Translations under genes and position numbers: made by a program
Shown: positions 1 to 10,882 of the stretch, piece after piece
Position numbering within the stretch: position 1 is the stretch's first letter
Layout: the number at the start of each line of letters is the position of its first letter
Notes under the pieces: generated by a model
Told to the model about the DNA's origin: nothing
Seen by the model: the letters and a program-made list of their open reading frames with translations, nothing else
Databases searched by the model: none
NCBI RefSeq assembly: GCF_032460525.1
Contig: NZ_CP135963.1
Coordinates: 3,844,001 to 3,908,000, forward strand
Reading direction: 5' to 3'
Source of the DNA: Geodermatophilus sp. DSM 44513
GTDB lineage: Bacteria; Actinomycetota; Actinomycetes; Mycobacteriales; Geodermatophilaceae
Length of the DNA stretch: 64,000 nt

Positions 1-754
1 CCCCACCGATCGGCGCCTCGGCGCCGGAGTCGGGCAGCCAGGTGTGGAACGGCACCAGCGGGGCCTTGATCGCGAAGGCGATGAAGAAGCCGAGGAACAG
101 CAGCCGCTGCACGTTCGGGTCGATCTCCAGCTGGCGCAGCGCGTCGAAGGCGAACGTGCCCTCGCCGAGCTGGCCGGCGCTGACCACGTACAGCCCGATG
201 ACCGAGGCCAGCATGACCAGCCCACCGACCAGGCTGTAGAGGAAGAACTTCACCGCGGCGTACTGCCGGCGCGGCCCGCCGAAGCTGCCGATCAGGAAGT
301 ACATCGGGACGAGCATCGCCTCGAAGAACACGTAGAACAGGAAGACGTCGGTGGCGGCGAAGACGCCGATCATGAACGACTCGAGCAGCAGCAGCCAGGC
401 GAAGAAGGTGCGCATCGACCGGTTGCCCGGTGCGGTGTCCCGCCACGAGGCGAGCACCACCACCGGCACGAGGACGCCGATCAGCAGCAGCATCACCAGC
501 GCGATGCCGTCCACGCCGAGGGCGAAGTCGACGCCGAAGTCGGGGATCCAGGCCACCGAGGTGGTCAGCTGGAACCGCTCGCCGCCGACGTCGAAGGCGG
601 CCGTCGTCAGCACGGCCAGCAGCAGCACCACCAGGCTCACACCGAGAGCGGTCTGCTTGGCGATCTGCTCCCGGCCCTTGGGCAGCGCCGCGACGACCGC
701 CGCACCGACCGCCGGGACGGCGATCATCGTGAGCAGCCAGGGGAAGTCGTTCAC
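1..754 (-). CDS. nuoM: NADH-quinone oxidoreductase subunit M (partial, C-terminus off the left edge)
   Basis: Membrane antiporter-like subunit of complex I, one of the proton-pumping modules of the membrane arm. The visible 251 codons begin VNDFPWLLTMI and run through several hydrophobic segments. They include the family stretch around FFEAMLVPMYFLIG and end in KAPLVPFHTWLPD, whose lysine and loop are typical of NuoL/M/N. I chose the GTG at 754 because the upstream ATG near 789 runs into a stop after 13 codons. It lies 34 bases after nuoL and is the last visible gene of the menJ-nuoA-M array. NuoN is expected beyond the edge. Confidence 0.95.
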   Translation of the reverse strand, partial: MNDFPWLLTMIAVPAVGAAVVAALPKGREQIAKQTALGVSLVVLLLAVLTTAAFDVGGERFQLTTSVAWIPDFGVDFALGVDGIALVMLLLIGVLVPVVVLASWRDTAPGNRSMRTFFAWLLLLESFMIGVFAATDVFLFYVFFEAMLVPMYFLIGSFGGPRRQYAAVKFFLYSLVGGLVMLASVIGLYVVSAGQLGEGTFAFDALRQLEIDPNVQRLLFLGFFIAFAIKAPLVPFHTWLPDSGAEAPIGG

Positions 755-788
755 GCGGCCGTCGCCTCTCGTCGGGTGGGTGTGGTGC

Positions 789-2684
789 TCATCCCGTCGT
801 CACCGCCAGCAGCGCGCCCGCGACGACGACGGCGCCGCCGAGCATGGACAGCGCGTAGGAGCGGACGAAGCCGGTCTGCGTGCGGCCCAGCCGGGACGAC
901 GAGCCGCCCAGCGTGGCGGCCAGGCCGTTGACCGCGCCGTCCACCCCGCGGTTGTCGACGAACACCAGCGCGCGGGTCAGCCACTGCCCGGGCCGCATGA
1001 ACAGCGACTCGTTGACCGCGTCGGCGTACAGGGCGCGGCGGGCGGCGCGGGTGACCGGGGAGACCCGCACCGGCGGGGTCACCGGCACCTCGCGGCGGCC
1101 GACGAACAGCCAGGCGGTGAGGACGCCGAGGGCCATGACGACGGTGACCAGGATGCTGACCACGACCGGTGCGACCACGTGCTCGGCGGCCTCCGGCTCG
1201 CCGAAGACGGGGGCCAGCCACTCCTCCAGCGGGAAGGCGACGACCAGCAGGAAGCCGGCGGCCACCGAGCCGAACGCGAGCAGCACCATCGGCGCGGTCA
1301 TCACCGCCGGCGACTCGTGCGGGTGCACGCCGGGCTCCCACCGCGGCCGGCCGAAGAAGGTCATGAGCATCAGCCGGGTCATGTAGAAGGCGGTGAGCCC
1401 CGCGGCCAGGATCGCCAGCCCGCCGAGCAGGTAGCCCCACCCGTCGCCGCGGTCGAACGCGGCCTCGATGATCGCGTCCTTGGTGTAGAAGCCGGACAGG
1501 AACGGGAAGCCGATCAGCGCCAGGTAGCCCAGTCCGAAGGTCACGAAGGTGACCTTCATGTGCAGGGCCAGACCGCCGAACCGGCGCATGTCCACCTGGT
1601 CGCCCATGGCGTGCATGACCGAGCCGGCGCCGAGGAACAGCCCGGCCTTGAAGAAGCCGTGCGTGAGCAGGTGCGCGAGGCCCGCGACGTAGCCGATCGG
1701 GCCGAGCCCGACGGCCAGGAACATGTAGCCGATCTGGCTGACCGTGGAGTAGGCCAGCACCTTCTTGATGTCGTCCTGCGCGCAGCCGGCGATCGCCCCG
1801 ATCATCAGCGTGACCGCCCCGACGGCGAGGACCACGGTCCGCGCGGTCGGCGTCGCGTCGTAGATCGGCGCGCACCGGGCGATGAGGTACACCCCGGCGG
1901 TGACCATGGTCGCGGCGTGGATGAGCGCCGAGACCGGGGTCGGGCCCTCCATGGCGTCGGGCAGCCAGGCCTGCAGCGGGAACTGGCCGGACTTGCCGCA
2001 CGCGCCGAGCAGCAGCAGCAGGCCGATCGCGGTGACCGTGCCGCCGGCCAGCAGGCCGATGGAGCCGAACACGCCGTCGTAGGAGACGGTGCCCAGCTGG
2101 GCGAACATCAGGAAGATGGCCAGCGCCAGCCCGACGTCGCCGACCCGGTTCATGATGAACGCCTTCTTCGCGGCGGTGGCCGCCGAGGGGCGCTCGTGCC
2201 AGAACGCGATGAGCAGGTAGGACGCCAGGCCCACGCCCTCCCAGCCGACGTAGAGGGCCACGAAGTTGTCGCCGAGGACGAGCAGCAGCATCGCGGCGAC
2301 GAACAGGTTCAGGTAGGCGAAGAACCGCCGGCGTCGCGGGTCGTGCTCCATGTAGCCGATCGAGTAGACGTGGATGAGCGAGCCCACGCCGGTGATCAAC
2401 AGCACGAACAGCGCCGACAGCGGGTCGAACAGCAGGCCGGCCCGCACGTCCAGCGAGCCGGTGGACATGAAGGTGAACAGCGCGACGTCCAGGCGCCGGC
2501 CGTCCAGCTGCAGCGTGCACAGCAGGCCCAGCACGAACGCCGCGACGACCGTGCCGGTGCCGAGCAGGTGGCCCCACCGGTCGGTGCGCCGCCCGCCGAG
2601 CAGCAGGACGGCGGCGCCGGCCAGCGGCAGCGCGATGAGCAGCCAGGACGCGGCGATCAGCCCGTCGGCCGGTGCGGTCTCCAT
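789..2684 (-). CDS. nuoL: NADH-quinone oxidoreductase subunit L
   Basis: Largest antiporter-like subunit of complex I, 631 residues, normal for the family. It starts [16 protein letters not shown] and has about 14-16 hydrophobic segments. Diagnostic stretches are [40 protein letters not shown] and the histidine- and lysine-bearing loop [20 protein letters not shown]. The C-terminal third carries the hydrophobic extension that forms the lateral helix in known structures. It lies 16 bases after nuoK and 34 bases before nuoM, so it is co-transcribed with them. Its role is proton translocation driven by quinone reduction in the cytoplasmic membrane. Confidence 0.97.
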   Translation of the reverse strand: METAPADGLIAASWLLIALPLAGAAVLLLGGRRTDRWGHLLGTGTVVAAFVLGLLCTLQLDGRRLDVALFTFMSTGSLDVRAGLLFDPLSALFVLLITGVGSLIHVYSIGYMEHDPRRRRFFAYLNLFVAAMLLLVLGDNFVALYVGWEGVGLASYLLIAFWHERPSAATAAKKAFIMNRVGDVGLALAIFLMFAQLGTVSYDGVFGSIGLLAGGTVTAIGLLLLLGACGKSGQFPLQAWLPDAMEGPTPVSALIHAATMVTAGVYLIARCAPIYDATPTARTVVLAVGAVTLMIGAIAGCAQDDIKKVLAYSTVSQIGYMFLAVGLGPIGYVAGLAHLLTHGFFKAGLFLGAGSVMHAMGDQVDMRRFGGLALHMKVTFVTFGLGYLALIGFPFLSGFYTKDAIIEAAFDRGDGWGYLLGGLAILAAGLTAFYMTRLMLMTFFGRPRWEPGVHPHESPAVMTAPMVLLAFGSVAAGFLLVVAFPLEEWLAPVFGEPEAAEHVVAPVVVSILVTVVMALGVLTAWLFVGRREVPVTPPVRVSPVTRAARRALYADAVNESLFMRPGQWLTRALVFVDNRGVDGAVNGLAATLGGSSSRLGRTQTGFVRSYALSMLGGAVVVAGALLAVTTG

Positions 2685-2700
2685 CTACCGTTCCCCGTCC

Positions 2701-3000
2701 TCAGTACTTGAGCAGGTTGGCGTCGTCGACCGACGCCGAACGGCGGGTGCGGTAGATCGACATGATGATCGCGAGGCCGACGACGACCTCGGCCGCGGCC
2801 ACGACCATGACGAAGAACGCCATGACCTGGCCGTCGAGGGTGCCGCTGGCGCGGGCGAAGGTGACCAGCGTCAGGTTCACCGAGTTGAGCATCAGCTCCA
2901 CGCACATGAACACGACGATGGCGTTGCGCCGCACGAGCACGCCGACCGCGCCGATGGTGAACAGGATCGCGGCCAGCACCAGGTAGTACGTGAGGGTCAT
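2701..3000 (-). CDS. nuoK: NADH-quinone oxidoreductase subunit K
   Basis: Small three-helix membrane subunit of complex I, 99 residues, the usual length. It starts [20 protein letters not shown]. The conserved acidic residues of helices 2 and 3 are visible in [17 protein letters not shown] and [11 protein letters not shown]. The ATG overlaps the nuoJ stop by four bases (ATGA), so translation is probably coupled. Confidence 0.96.
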   Translation of the reverse strand: MTLTYYLVLAAILFTIGAVGVLVRRNAIVVFMCVELMLNSVNLTLVTFARASGTLDGQVMAFFVMVVAAAEVVVGLAIIMSIYRTRRSASVDDANLLKY

Positions 3001-3809
3001 CGCTCGTCCCGCCCCGGCGCCGGGTCCAGGGTGCCCAGCGCCGCGTCCGGGGAGCCGAGCTGCCCGCGGCCGGTGGGACGGGGCATCTGGTCGACCTGCT
3101 GCGGCTCGATGCCGGTCGCCAGGCTGTCCTCGGCCGGCCGCCCGTCGGGCAGCAGCGCCGGGACGGCGACGGAGTTGCCGCGGGCGAAGACCCCGGGCCC
3201 GGGCAGCGTCTGCGGCCGGTCGGTGAGGAACCGGGCCTGCGACAGCTCCTTCTGGGTGCGCCGGCTGCCGGGCTCCTGCTCGATGTGGGCCAGCACCATG
3301 GCACCGACGGCGGCGGTGATGAGCAGCGCGCTGGTGACCTCGAAGGCCAGCAGGTAGCGGGTGAACAGCACCGCGGCGATCGCCTCGATGTTGCTGGTCT
3401 CCGCGTCCTGCACGCCGCCCAGGCCGGTGACCGCCAGGCCCTGGGTGGCCCGGGCGATGCCGGCGCCGACCAGCCCGGCGAAGCCCAGGCCGAGCACGAT
3501 CGCGGCCAGCCGCTGCCCGCGCAGCGTCTCCACCACCGAGTCGGAGGAGTCGCGGCCGACCAGCATGAGCACGAACAGGAACAGGATCATGATCGCGCCG
3601 GTGTAGACGATGATCTGCACCGCCCCGAGGAACGGCGCCTCCTGCACGACGTAGAACACGCCCAGCGACAGCATGGTGGTCACCAGCCACAGCGCGGAGT
3701 GCACGGCGTTGCGGGAGAACACCATGCCCAGCGCGCCGGCCAGCGCCACCGGGCCCAGCACCCAGAACACGACGGCCTCGCCCGTCCCGATGACGACCTC
3801 GGGGTTCAC
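2997..3809 (-). CDS. nuoJ: NADH-quinone oxidoreductase subunit J
   Basis: Membrane subunit of complex I, 270 residues, with five predicted helices in the first 170 residues. The pi-bulge helix region is [21 protein letters not shown] placed the start at the GTG of [15 protein letters not shown] because a strong GAGGAGGGG ribosome site precedes it. A frame open further upstream would add 19 non-conserved residues. The last 90 residues are hydrophilic and rich in Pro, Gly and Arg, a tail typical of actinobacterial NuoJ. It overlaps nuoK by four bases and follows nuoI after 73 bases. Confidence 0.93.
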   Translation of the reverse strand: MNPEVVIGTGEAVVFWVLGPVALAGALGMVFSRNAVHSALWLVTTMLSLGVFYVVQEAPFLGAVQIIVYTGAIMILFLFVLMLVGRDSSDSVVETLRGQRLAAIVLGLGFAGLVGAGIARATQGLAVTGLGGVQDAETSNIEAIAAVLFTRYLLAFEVTSALLITAAVGAMVLAHIEQEPGSRRTQKELSQARFLTDRPQTLPGPGVFARGNSVAVPALLPDGRPAEDSLATGIEPQQVDQMPRPTGRGQLGSPDAALGTLDPAPGRDER

Positions 3810-3882
3810 CGCCCCTCCTCGCTGGCGCTCGTCGGGTCGGTGCCCCGGGTTGCTCTGCCTCTGCACGACCTCGCGAGCTCGG

Positions 3883-4563
3883 TCATGGCAGCTCCGCGGT
3901 GACCGGCTCGGCGGGCGAGGCGGGGTCCGGCGTCCGCAGGTAGTAGTCCTTCTCGTCGTCCCCGAGGCGCATGGCGTGCGGCGGGGCCTCCATGCCCGGC
4001 AGCAGCGGGGCCATCAGCTGCTCCTTGGTGTAGATCAGGTCGCCGCGGTTGTCGTCGGCCAGCTCGAAGTCGTTGCTCATCGTCAGCGAGCGGGTCGGGC
4101 AGGCCTCCACGCACAGCCCGCAGAAGATGCACCGCAGGTAGTTGATCTGGTAGACGCGCCCGTACCGCTCGCCGGGTGAGTAGCGGGCGTCCTCGGTGTT
4201 GTCGCCGCCCTCGACGTAGATCGCGTCGGCCGGGCAGGCCCAGGCGCACAGCTCGCAGCCGACGCACTTCTCCAGCCCGTCGGGGTGCCGGTTGAGCACG
4301 TGCCGCCCGTGGTAGCGCGGCTTGGTCACCTTGGGCACCTCGGGGTACTCCTCGGTGGTCACCTTGCGGAACATCTGCGCGAAGGTGACCCCGAAGCCCT
4401 GCCCCGGGCCGGGCAGCCAGCTGGTGCGCCGGGCCGGTTCGGCGCCGCGGTCCCGCGGGGCGAGCTCGCGCGAGGTCTGCGCCAGCGCGTCGTGGCCGGG
4501 CGCGTGCGGGTCCGGTGAGCGGCGGTCGGGGGAGCGGGAGCCGGGGTCACCGTGCTCGGTCAT
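3883..4563 (-). CDS. nuoI: NADH-quinone oxidoreductase subunit I (8Fe ferredoxin-type)
   Basis: Peripheral-arm subunit of complex I carrying clusters N6a and N6b, 226 residues. Two ferredoxin motifs are present: [17 protein letters not shown] and [15 protein letters not shown]. The start [13 protein letters not shown] follows a clear CGAGGAGG ribosome site that lies inside the 3' end of nuoH, so the two genes overlap by 17 bases. The N-terminal 55 residues are polar and low complexity, longer than in E. coli. It passes electrons from NuoG clusters toward N2 in NuoB. Confidence 0.95.
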   Translation of the reverse strand: MTEHGDPGSRSPDRRSPDPHAPGHDALAQTSRELAPRDRGAEPARRTSWLPGPGQGFGVTFAQMFRKVTTEEYPEVPKVTKPRYHGRHVLNRHPDGLEKCVGCELCAWACPADAIYVEGGDNTEDARYSPGERYGRVYQINYLRCIFCGLCVEACPTRSLTMSNDFELADDNRGDLIYTKEQLMAPLLPGMEAPPHAMRLGDDEKDYYLRTPDPASPAEPVTAELP

Positions 4564-6046
4564 CGACGTCCTCCTCGATCGTGGTGGTGCTGCGCCGTCC
4601 GGTGCCCACGACGGCACCGTCGGGCGCGACCGCCTCCCGGCGCCGCAGCCGTGGCGACGGCGGGACGGTGAGGTCCATGGGCGGGACGGGGAAGCCCCCC
4701 TCGGCGCGGCTGGGCCCCGTGGGGCGGGCCGGCCGGCGGCGCGGGCCGGGGGGTGGCAGCACGGTGCCCTCCTCCGCGCTCTCCGCCTCGGTCGGGTGGT
4801 TGGAGCCGGCCGCGGCCTTCGTCGCGGCGACCCGGGTCGCCCGGGTCCCGGCCCGGCCGGCCAGCAGGAGCACGCCGATGACCAGCAGCGCGATCGGCAC
4901 GCCGACGAACAGCGCCACCTGGCCGGTGGACAGGTCGGCCTCGCGGGCCACGGTGCGCATGGTGGCGACGGCGAGGATCCAGACCAGCGCGGTCGGGACC
5001 AGCACCTTCCAACCGAAGCGCATGAACTGGTCGTAGCGCAGCCGGGGCAGCGTGCCGCGCAGCCAGATGAAGACGAACAGCGCGGCGACCACCTTGAGGA
5101 AGAACCACAGCAGCGGCCACCAGCCGGAGTTGGCGCCGTCCCAGATGGAGATCGGCCACGGCGCCCGCCAGCCGCCGAGGAACAGCGTCGCGGCCAGCGC
5201 GGAGACGGTGACCATGTTGATGTACTCGGCGAGGAAGAACAGCGCGAACTTCAGCGACGAGTACTCGGTGTGGAAGCCGCCCACCAGCTCGCTCTCGGCC
5301 TCGGGCAGGTCGAACGGCGCCCGGTTGGTCTCACCCACCACGGCGATCACGTAGATGACGAAGGAGACCGGGAGCAGGACGGCGAACCAGCCGGGGCCGG
5401 TGAAGTCCAGTCCGAAGAACGACACCGGGTTGCCGTCGGCCTGCGCCGCGACGATCTCCGAGGTCGACATCGACCCGGCGTAGAGGAACACCGCGACGAT
5501 GGACAAGCCCATCGCGATCTCGTAGCTGACCATCTGCGCGGCGCTGCGCAGCCCGCCCAGCAGCGGGTAGGTCGAGCCGGAGGCCCAGCCGGCCAGCACG
5601 ATACCGTAGATCCCCATCGCCGAGCAGGCCAGGACGATGAGCACGCCGATGGGTGCGTCGGTGAGCTGCAGCGGGGTCTGCTGGCCGAAGATGCTGACCA
5701 CCGGCCCCAGCGGGATGACCGAGAAGGCCAGGAACGCCGGGACGCAGGCCAGGACGGGCGCCAGGAAGTAGACCGGCTTGTCCGCGAGCGCCGGCATGAT
5801 GTCTTCCTTGAACGCCAGCTTCAGCCCGTCGGCGAGGCTCTGCAGGTAGCCGCGCGGGCCGACCCGGTTGGGGCCGGTGCGCTGCTGCATCCGCGCGACG
5901 ACCTTGCGCTCGAACACGATGGCGAACAGCGTCAGCAGCACCAGGACGCCGAAGACGCCGACCACCTTGAGGACGACGATCCACCAGACGTCGGTGCCGA
6001 AGTCCGCCAGCGTGGGCTGGTCGGCGGCCGCGGCCAGGACGGTCAC
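4547..6046 (-). CDS. nuoH: NADH-quinone oxidoreductase subunit H
   Basis: Membrane subunit that, with NuoB and NuoD, forms the quinone pocket of complex I. It is 499 residues. Family stretches include [32 protein letters not shown] and [20 protein letters not shown]. About eight helices end near residue 400. A hydrophilic, Pro/Arg-rich tail of roughly 90 residues follows and makes the protein longer than the usual 330-430. The GTG start overlaps the nuoG stop by four bases (GTGA). The tail may be partly maintained because it encodes the nuoI ribosome site. Confidence 0.95.
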   Translation of the reverse strand: MTVLAAAADQPTLADFGTDVWWIVVLKVVGVFGVLVLLTLFAIVFERKVVARMQQRTGPNRVGPRGYLQSLADGLKLAFKEDIMPALADKPVYFLAPVLACVPAFLAFSVIPLGPVVSIFGQQTPLQLTDAPIGVLIVLACSAMGIYGIVLAGWASGSTYPLLGGLRSAAQMVSYEIAMGLSIVAVFLYAGSMSTSEIVAAQADGNPVSFFGLDFTGPGWFAVLLPVSFVIYVIAVVGETNRAPFDLPEAESELVGGFHTEYSSLKFALFFLAEYINMVTVSALAATLFLGGWRAPWPISIWDGANSGWWPLLWFFLKVVAALFVFIWLRGTLPRLRYDQFMRFGWKVLVPTALVWILAVATMRTVAREADLSTGQVALFVGVPIALLVIGVLLLAGRAGTRATRVAATKAAAGSNHPTEAESAEEGTVLPPPGPRRRPARPTGPSRAEGGFPVPPMDLTVPPSPRLRRREAVAPDGAVVGTGRRSTTTIEEDVDDRAR

Positions 6047-8517
6047 TGGGCCCCTCCGGCGATCAGGCGGACGACGCCGCCGGGTGCGGTGCCCAGCCCG
6101 GCGCGCAGCTCGCTGCCCGGGGAGCGCATCGGCAGCCAGACCACCTGCTCGGGCATGGCGGTGACCAGCACCGGCAGGGTGATCTCGCCCATGGCGCCGC
6201 AGACGGTGACCGGGGCGCCGTCGACCAGGCCCAGCCGGCGGGCGGTGTCCTCGCCGACGCGGGCGACCGGCGGGCGGGCGGTGCCGGCCAGCTCGGGCTC
6301 GTCCCGCTGCAGCGTCCCGACGTCGAGCAGCTGCCGCCAGGAGGCGAGCACCGCCTCGTCGTCGGCCAGCTCGGGCTCGGGAGCCGGGACGACGTCCAGG
6401 CCGGTGACCCGCGGGCGCTCGGCGACCACGCCGAGGGCGGCGAGCTCGGCGCGCGCGGCCTCTGGGGCGGGCAGCCGCAGGTCGACGTCCAGCTCGTCGG
6501 CCAGCCCCTGCAGGACGCGGCCGTCGGGCAGCTGACCGGTGCCGTGCAGGGTGGCGTCGAAGGGCCGCAGCCGGCCCTCCCAGTCCAGGTAGCCGCCGGC
6601 CTTCTCCGCGGCCGCGGCCACCGGCAGGACGACGTCGGCGTGCGCGGTGACCGCGCTCGGCAGCAGCTCCAGGCTGACCACGAAGGCCGCCCGGGCCAGG
6701 GCCGCCTCGGCCAGGCCGGGGTCGGGCAGGTCGGCGGGGTCCACGCCGCCGACCAGCAGCCCGGCCAGCTCCCCGGCGGCGGCCGCGGCGAGGATCCCGG
6801 TGGTGTCGCGCCCGGGTGCGGCGGGCAGGTCGGCCACCCCCCAGGCGGTGGCCACCTGGGCGCGCGCGGCGGCGTCGGTGACCGGCCGGCCGCCGGGCAG
6901 CAGGGTCGGCAGCGCACCGGCCTCGACGGCGCCGCGCTCGCCGGCCCGCCGCGGCACCCAGGCCACGCGCGCTCCGGTGGCGCGGGCCAGGGCCGCCAGC
7001 GCGGAGAACGCGCCGGGGGACTCGGCCAGCCGCTCGCCGGCGAGCACGACCGCGCCGGGCCGGCGCAGCGCGTCGACCGCCGGACCGCCCCAGCTGCCCT
7101 CGGCCAGCGCGGCCAGCGACCGGCCCTCGGTGCCGGGGCGGGTGGCCAGCACGGTGGCCTGCAGCTTCTCCGCGGCCCGGGTGGCGAAGGGCGCGAGGTC
7201 GTAGACCTGCATGCCCGTCGTGCGCACCGCCCGGCGCAGCCGCAGGAAGACGATCGGCGACTCCTCCTCCGGCTCGAGGCCGGCCAGCAGCACCACCGGG
7301 GCCGCGGAGAGGTCGTCGTAGGTGACCGATGCCCCTGCCGGCCCGCCGTACGGGCCGGTGCCGGCGACGTGCGCGGCGAGGAAGGCCAGCTCCTCGTCGG
7401 AGTGCGCGCGGGCGCGGGCGTCCACGTCGTTGGTGCCCAGGGCGACGCGGGCGAATTTGGCGTAGGCGTAGGCGTCCTCGACGGTCAGCCGGCCGCCCGG
7501 CAGCACCCCCACCCCGCCGGCCGCGCGGGCGGCGGCGAGCCCCTCGGCCGCCGCGGCCCACGCCTCCGGCCAGGACGCCGGCTCCAGCACGCCGTCGCGC
7601 CGGACCATCGGGGTGGTGACCCGCTCGTTGGCGGTGGCGTAGCGGAAGGCCCACCGGCCCTTGTCGCAGTTCCACTCCTCGTTGACCGCCGGGTCCTCGC
7701 GGGCCAGCCGGCGGGTGACCCGGCCGCGCCGGTAGTCGGTGCGCTGGGCGCAGCCGGACGCGCAGTGCTCGCAGACGCTGTCCTCGCTGCGCAGGTCGAA
7801 CGGCCGCGCCCGGAACCGGTACTTGGCGCTGGTCAGCGCGCCGACCGGGCAGATCTGCGTGGTGTTGCCGGAGAAGTAGGACTCGAAGGGCTCGTCCTCG
7901 TAGACCGCGACCTGCTCCAGCGCGCCCCGCTCGAACAGCTCGATGAACGGGTCGCCGGCCACCTGCGCGGAGAACCGGGTGCAGCGGGCGCACAGCACGC
8001 AGCGCTCGCGGTCCAGCAGCACCTCGGTGCTGATGGGCAGTGGCTTGGGGTAGGTCCGCTTGACGTCGACGAAGCGGCTCTCGGCGCGGCCGTTGCTGAT
8101 CGCCTGGTTCTGCAGCGGGCACTCCCCGCCCTTGTCGCAGGTCGGGCAGTCCAGCGGGTGGTTGATCAGCAGCAGCTCCATGGTGCCCTGCTGCGCCTTG
8201 TCCGCGACCGGGCTGGTGAGCTGGGTCTTCACCACCATGCCGTCGGTGACCGGCATGGTGCAGGAGGCCACCGGCTTGCGCTGCCCCTCCACCTCGACCA
8301 GGCACTGCCGGCAGGCGCCGACCGGCTCCAGCAGCGGGTGGTCGCAGAACCGCGGGACGAAGACGCCGACCTGCTCGGCGGCGCGGATGATCAGCGTCCC
8401 CTTCGGGACGGCGACGTCGAGGCCGTCGATGGTGCAGTGCACGGCGTCCGGCGGGGTGTGCGGGCCGGGGGCGCCGGGCGGTACGGCCGGCGCCGGGGTC
8501 GGGTTGACGAGGGTCAC
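6043..8517 (-). CDS. nuoG: NADH-quinone oxidoreductase subunit G
   Basis: Large iron-sulfur subunit of the peripheral arm, 824 residues. The N-terminal 2Fe-2S ligands are in [21 protein letters not shown]. The N5 and N4 regions follow in [14 protein letters not shown] and [11 protein letters not shown], with a further four-cysteine motif [10 protein letters not shown]. The remainder is the molybdopterin oxidoreductase-like fold, which in complex I carries no cofactor. The GTG start [10 protein letters not shown] overlaps the nuoF stop by four bases. The second half is Ala-rich and less conserved, as is normal for this subunit. Confidence 0.95.
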   Translation of the reverse strand: MTLVNPTPAPAVPPGAPGPHTPPDAVHCTIDGLDVAVPKGTLIIRAAEQVGVFVPRFCDHPLLEPVGACRQCLVEVEGQRKPVASCTMPVTDGMVVKTQLTSPVADKAQQGTMELLLINHPLDCPTCDKGGECPLQNQAISNGRAESRFVDVKRTYPKPLPISTEVLLDRERCVLCARCTRFSAQVAGDPFIELFERGALEQVAVYEDEPFESYFSGNTTQICPVGALTSAKYRFRARPFDLRSEDSVCEHCASGCAQRTDYRRGRVTRRLAREDPAVNEEWNCDKGRWAFRYATANERVTTPMVRRDGVLEPASWPEAWAAAAEGLAAARAAGGVGVLPGGRLTVEDAYAYAKFARVALGTNDVDARARAHSDEELAFLAAHVAGTGPYGGPAGASVTYDDLSAAPVVLLAGLEPEEESPIVFLRLRRAVRTTGMQVYDLAPFATRAAEKLQATVLATRPGTEGRSLAALAEGSWGGPAVDALRRPGAVVLAGERLAESPGAFSALAALARATGARVAWVPRRAGERGAVEAGALPTLLPGGRPVTDAAARAQVATAWGVADLPAAPGRDTTGILAAAAAGELAGLLVGGVDPADLPDPGLAEAALARAAFVVSLELLPSAVTAHADVVLPVAAAAEKAGGYLDWEGRLRPFDATLHGTGQLPDGRVLQGLADELDVDLRLPAPEAARAELAALGVVAERPRVTGLDVVPAPEPELADDEAVLASWRQLLDVGTLQRDEPELAGTARPPVARVGEDTARRLGLVDGAPVTVCGAMGEITLPVLVTAMPEQVVWLPMRSPGSELRAGLGTAPGGVVRLIAGGAQ

Positions 8518-9845
8518 GAGGCAGCAGCTCCGACGGGCTCGAGGCGGAGGCTGCGGCCCAGTCGGGCCTGCTCCTCCGGGGGCAGCAGCGCGACGTACTC
8601 GTCGCGGAAGTACTTGAGCGAGCTGGCGATGCAGCTGGTGGCGCCGTCGCCGAGGGCGCAGAAGGAGCGGCCCAGGATGTTGTCGCAGGTGTCGGTGAGC
8701 AGGTCCAGGTCGGCCGCCGTCCCCCTGCCGTGCACCAGCCGCTCGAGGATCTGGACCAGCCAGTAGGTGCCCTCCCGGCACGGGGTGCACTTGCCGCAGC
8801 TCTCGTGCGCGTAGAACTCGGTGAACCGCAGGGTGGCCTCGACGATCGAGTCGGTCTCGTCGAACACCATGAGCGCGGTGGTGCCGAGCATGGAGCCCGC
8901 GGCGGCGACGGAGTCGAAGTCCAGCGGGACGTCGAGGTGCTCCGCGGTGAAGTACGGCGTCGAGGAGCCGCCCGGCGTCCAGAACTTGAGCTCGTGGCCG
9001 GGGCGCACGCCGCCGGCCATCTCCAGCAGCTCGCGCATCGTGGTGCCCATCGGGGCCTCGTACTGCCCGGGGGAGACGACGCGGCCGCTGATCGAGTAGA
9101 TCTTCGGGCCGGGGGACTTCTCCGGGCCGAACTCCTTGAACCAGTCCGCCCCGCCGCGGACGACGAACGGCACGCTGGCCAGCGTCTCCACGTTGTTGAT
9201 CACCGTCGGGGCGCCGTAGAGACCGGCCACCGCGGGGAACGGCGGCTTGAGCCGCGGCTGGCCGCGGTAGCCCTCCAGGGAGTCCAGCAGCGCGGTCTCC
9301 TCGCCGCAGATGTAGGCGCCGGCGCCGGCGTGCACCAGCACGTCGAGGTCGTAGCCCGAGCCGAGGATGTCGCGACCCAGGTAGCCCGCGGCGTAGGCCT
9401 CCTCGACCGCGCTGACCAGCCGGCGGTGGGCGTGCACGGCTTCGCCGCGCACGTAGATGACGGCGAAGTGCGAGCGGATCGCGTAGGAGGAGATGACCAC
9501 GCCCTCCACCAGGGAGTGCGGGTCGGTCATCACCGTCGGCAGGTCCTTGCAGGTGCCGGGCTCCCCCTCGTCGGCGTTGACCACGAGGTACTTGGGCATC
9601 GCGGCCGGGCCGGTGGGGGTCTCCCCCGGCTTGGGCTGCGGGATGAAGCTCCACTTCATGCCGGTGGGGAACCCAGCGCCGCCGCGGCCGCGCAGCCCGG
9701 AGTCCTTGACCAGCGCGACGAGCTCGTCCGGGGTCATGGACAGCGCGGTGCGCAGCGCGGCGTAGCCGTCCAGGGACTCGTAGGTGGCCAGCCGCCAGGG
9801 CTGGTCGGCTCCCCAGCGCGAGGTGAGGACAGGGGTGAGGGGCAT
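8514..9845 (-). CDS. nuoF: NADH-quinone oxidoreductase subunit F (NADH/FMN-binding)
   Basis: Catalytic entry point of complex I: it oxidises NADH with FMN and passes electrons to cluster N3. It is 443 residues, as expected. The glycine-rich NADH and FMN sites are visible in [18 protein letters not shown] and [12 protein letters not shown]. The N3 ligands appear as [15 protein letters not shown] plus the later cysteine in [11 protein letters not shown]. Five bases separate it from nuoE upstream. Confidence 0.97.
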   Translation of the reverse strand: MPLTPVLTSRWGADQPWRLATYESLDGYAALRTALSMTPDELVALVKDSGLRGRGGAGFPTGMKWSFIPQPKPGETPTGPAAMPKYLVVNADEGEPGTCKDLPTVMTDPHSLVEGVVISSYAIRSHFAVIYVRGEAVHAHRRLVSAVEEAYAAGYLGRDILGSGYDLDVLVHAGAGAYICGEETALLDSLEGYRGQPRLKPPFPAVAGLYGAPTVINNVETLASVPFVVRGGADWFKEFGPEKSPGPKIYSISGRVVSPGQYEAPMGTTMRELLEMAGGVRPGHELKFWTPGGSSTPYFTAEHLDVPLDFDSVAAAGSMLGTTALMVFDETDSIVEATLRFTEFYAHESCGKCTPCREGTYWLVQILERLVHGRGTAADLDLLTDTCDNILGRSFCALGDGATSCIASSLKYFRDEYVALLPPEEQARLGRSLRLEPVGAAAS

Positions 9846-9850
9846 GGGGG

Positions 9851-10882
9851 TCAGGCCTCCCGCTCGATGGACGTCCCCTGCCCCGACTGGCCGGGGTCAC
9901 GGGTGGGTGGGGTCTCGGTGCCGGCCTGCTCGCGGCCGCCGGGCGGCCGGCGGCGGCCGTACTCGGTGCCGCGGTCCGGGTGGTTGAGCGCGGCGCCGGC
10001 GCGCTCGGCCGGGTTGTCGGCGGCCGCGACGCGGGCGTCGGCGGCCTCCTCCTCGGGGGTCTCCCCGTCCCGGCCGGTCGGGCGGACGGTGGCGGCCGGC
10101 TCCCCGGCGTCCGGGGCGTGCCGTTCGGTGCCGGCGGGCATGGGCGGGGCGGTCTCGCCGCGCTCGGCGGCCAGGTGCACCCCGCGCAGGGTGGGGCCCC
10201 ACTCCCCCGGCGCGTCGATCGCGGCGCGGGCGGCCGCGGCGTCGGCGTGCTGGGAGAAGCCGGCCAGCTGGCGGGAGACGCCGCGGAAGTCCGTCAGGGG
10301 GGCGCCGCGGGTGGGGTGCGGCTTGTCCCCGCGGCGCAGCGCGGCGACCAGGGCGCGGGCACCCTCGACGTCCTGCTGGTCGTAGAACTCGTAGTCGACG
10401 GTGACCACCGGCGCGTAGTCGCAGGCGGCCAGGCACTCGGCGTGCTCCAGGGTCACCGAGCCGTCGGCGGCGGTCTCATCGTGGTGCACGCCGAGGTCGG
10501 CGGCCAGCGCGTCGAAGATCCGCTGCCCGCCGAGGACGGCGCACAGCGTGTTGGTGCACACGCTGACCAGGTGCCGGCCGGTGGGGCGGCGCTTGTACAT
10601 CGTGTAGAAGGTGGCGACCGCGCCGACCTCGGCCTTGGTCAGGCCCAGCTCCTCCGCGCACAGCGCGACGCCCTCGGGCGTGACGTAGCCCTGGTAGCTC
10701 TGCACCAGGTGCAGCATCGGCAGCAGCGCCGAGCGGGGCTGCGGGTAGCGGGCCATGATCTCCCGCGCCTCGAGCCGGGTCTGCTCGGTCAGCGGCGGCA
10801 GGTCCGCGGCCGGGGGCTGGACGGGGGTGGAGTCCAGCCCCGTCGTGGCGGTCGCCTCCGGGGACCCGGGGAGCGCGCTCAT
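9851..10882 (-). CDS. nuoE: NADH-quinone oxidoreductase subunit E with long C-terminal extension
   Basis: Thioredoxin-fold subunit carrying the 2Fe-2S cluster N1a. The ligands are in [12 protein letters not shown] and [13 protein letters not shown], matching the CxxxxC and CxxxC pairs. At 343 residues it is longer than the usual 160-250: from about residue 200 onward the chain is Pro, Arg, Glu and Gly rich with no recognisable domain. The ATG overlaps the nuoD stop by four bases. The first 25 residues are also low complexity. The function of the core is secure; the tail is unassigned. Confidence 0.93.
   Translation of the reverse strand: MSALPGSPEATATTGLDSTPVQPPAADLPPLTEQTRLEAREIMARYPQPRSALLPMLHLVQSYQGYVTPEGVALCAEELGLTKAEVGAVATFYTMYKRRPTGRHLVSVCTNTLCAVLGGQRIFDALAADLGVHHDETAADGSVTLEHAECLAACDYAPVVTVDYEFYDQQDVEGARALVAALRRGDKPHPTRGAPLTDFRGVSRQLAGFSQHADAAAARAAIDAPGEWGPTLRGVHLAAERGETAPPMPAGTERHAPDAGEPAATVRPTGRDGETPEEEAADARVAAADNPAERAGAALNHPDRGTEYGRRRPPGGREQAGTETPPTRDPGQSGQGTSIEREA

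Noticed and set aside
351..2711. A 786-codon open frame on the plus strand
   Set aside because: It is antisense to nuoL, which has unmistakable complex I motifs. The plus-strand translation is low-complexity Arg/His/Gln/Gly text typical of GC-rich shadow frames.
6043..9900. A 1285-codon minus frame that looks like one giant protein
   Set aside because: Only the part from 8517 downward is NuoG. The earlier part is the nuoF gene read in the wrong frame; the GTG at 8517 overlapping the nuoF stop explains it.
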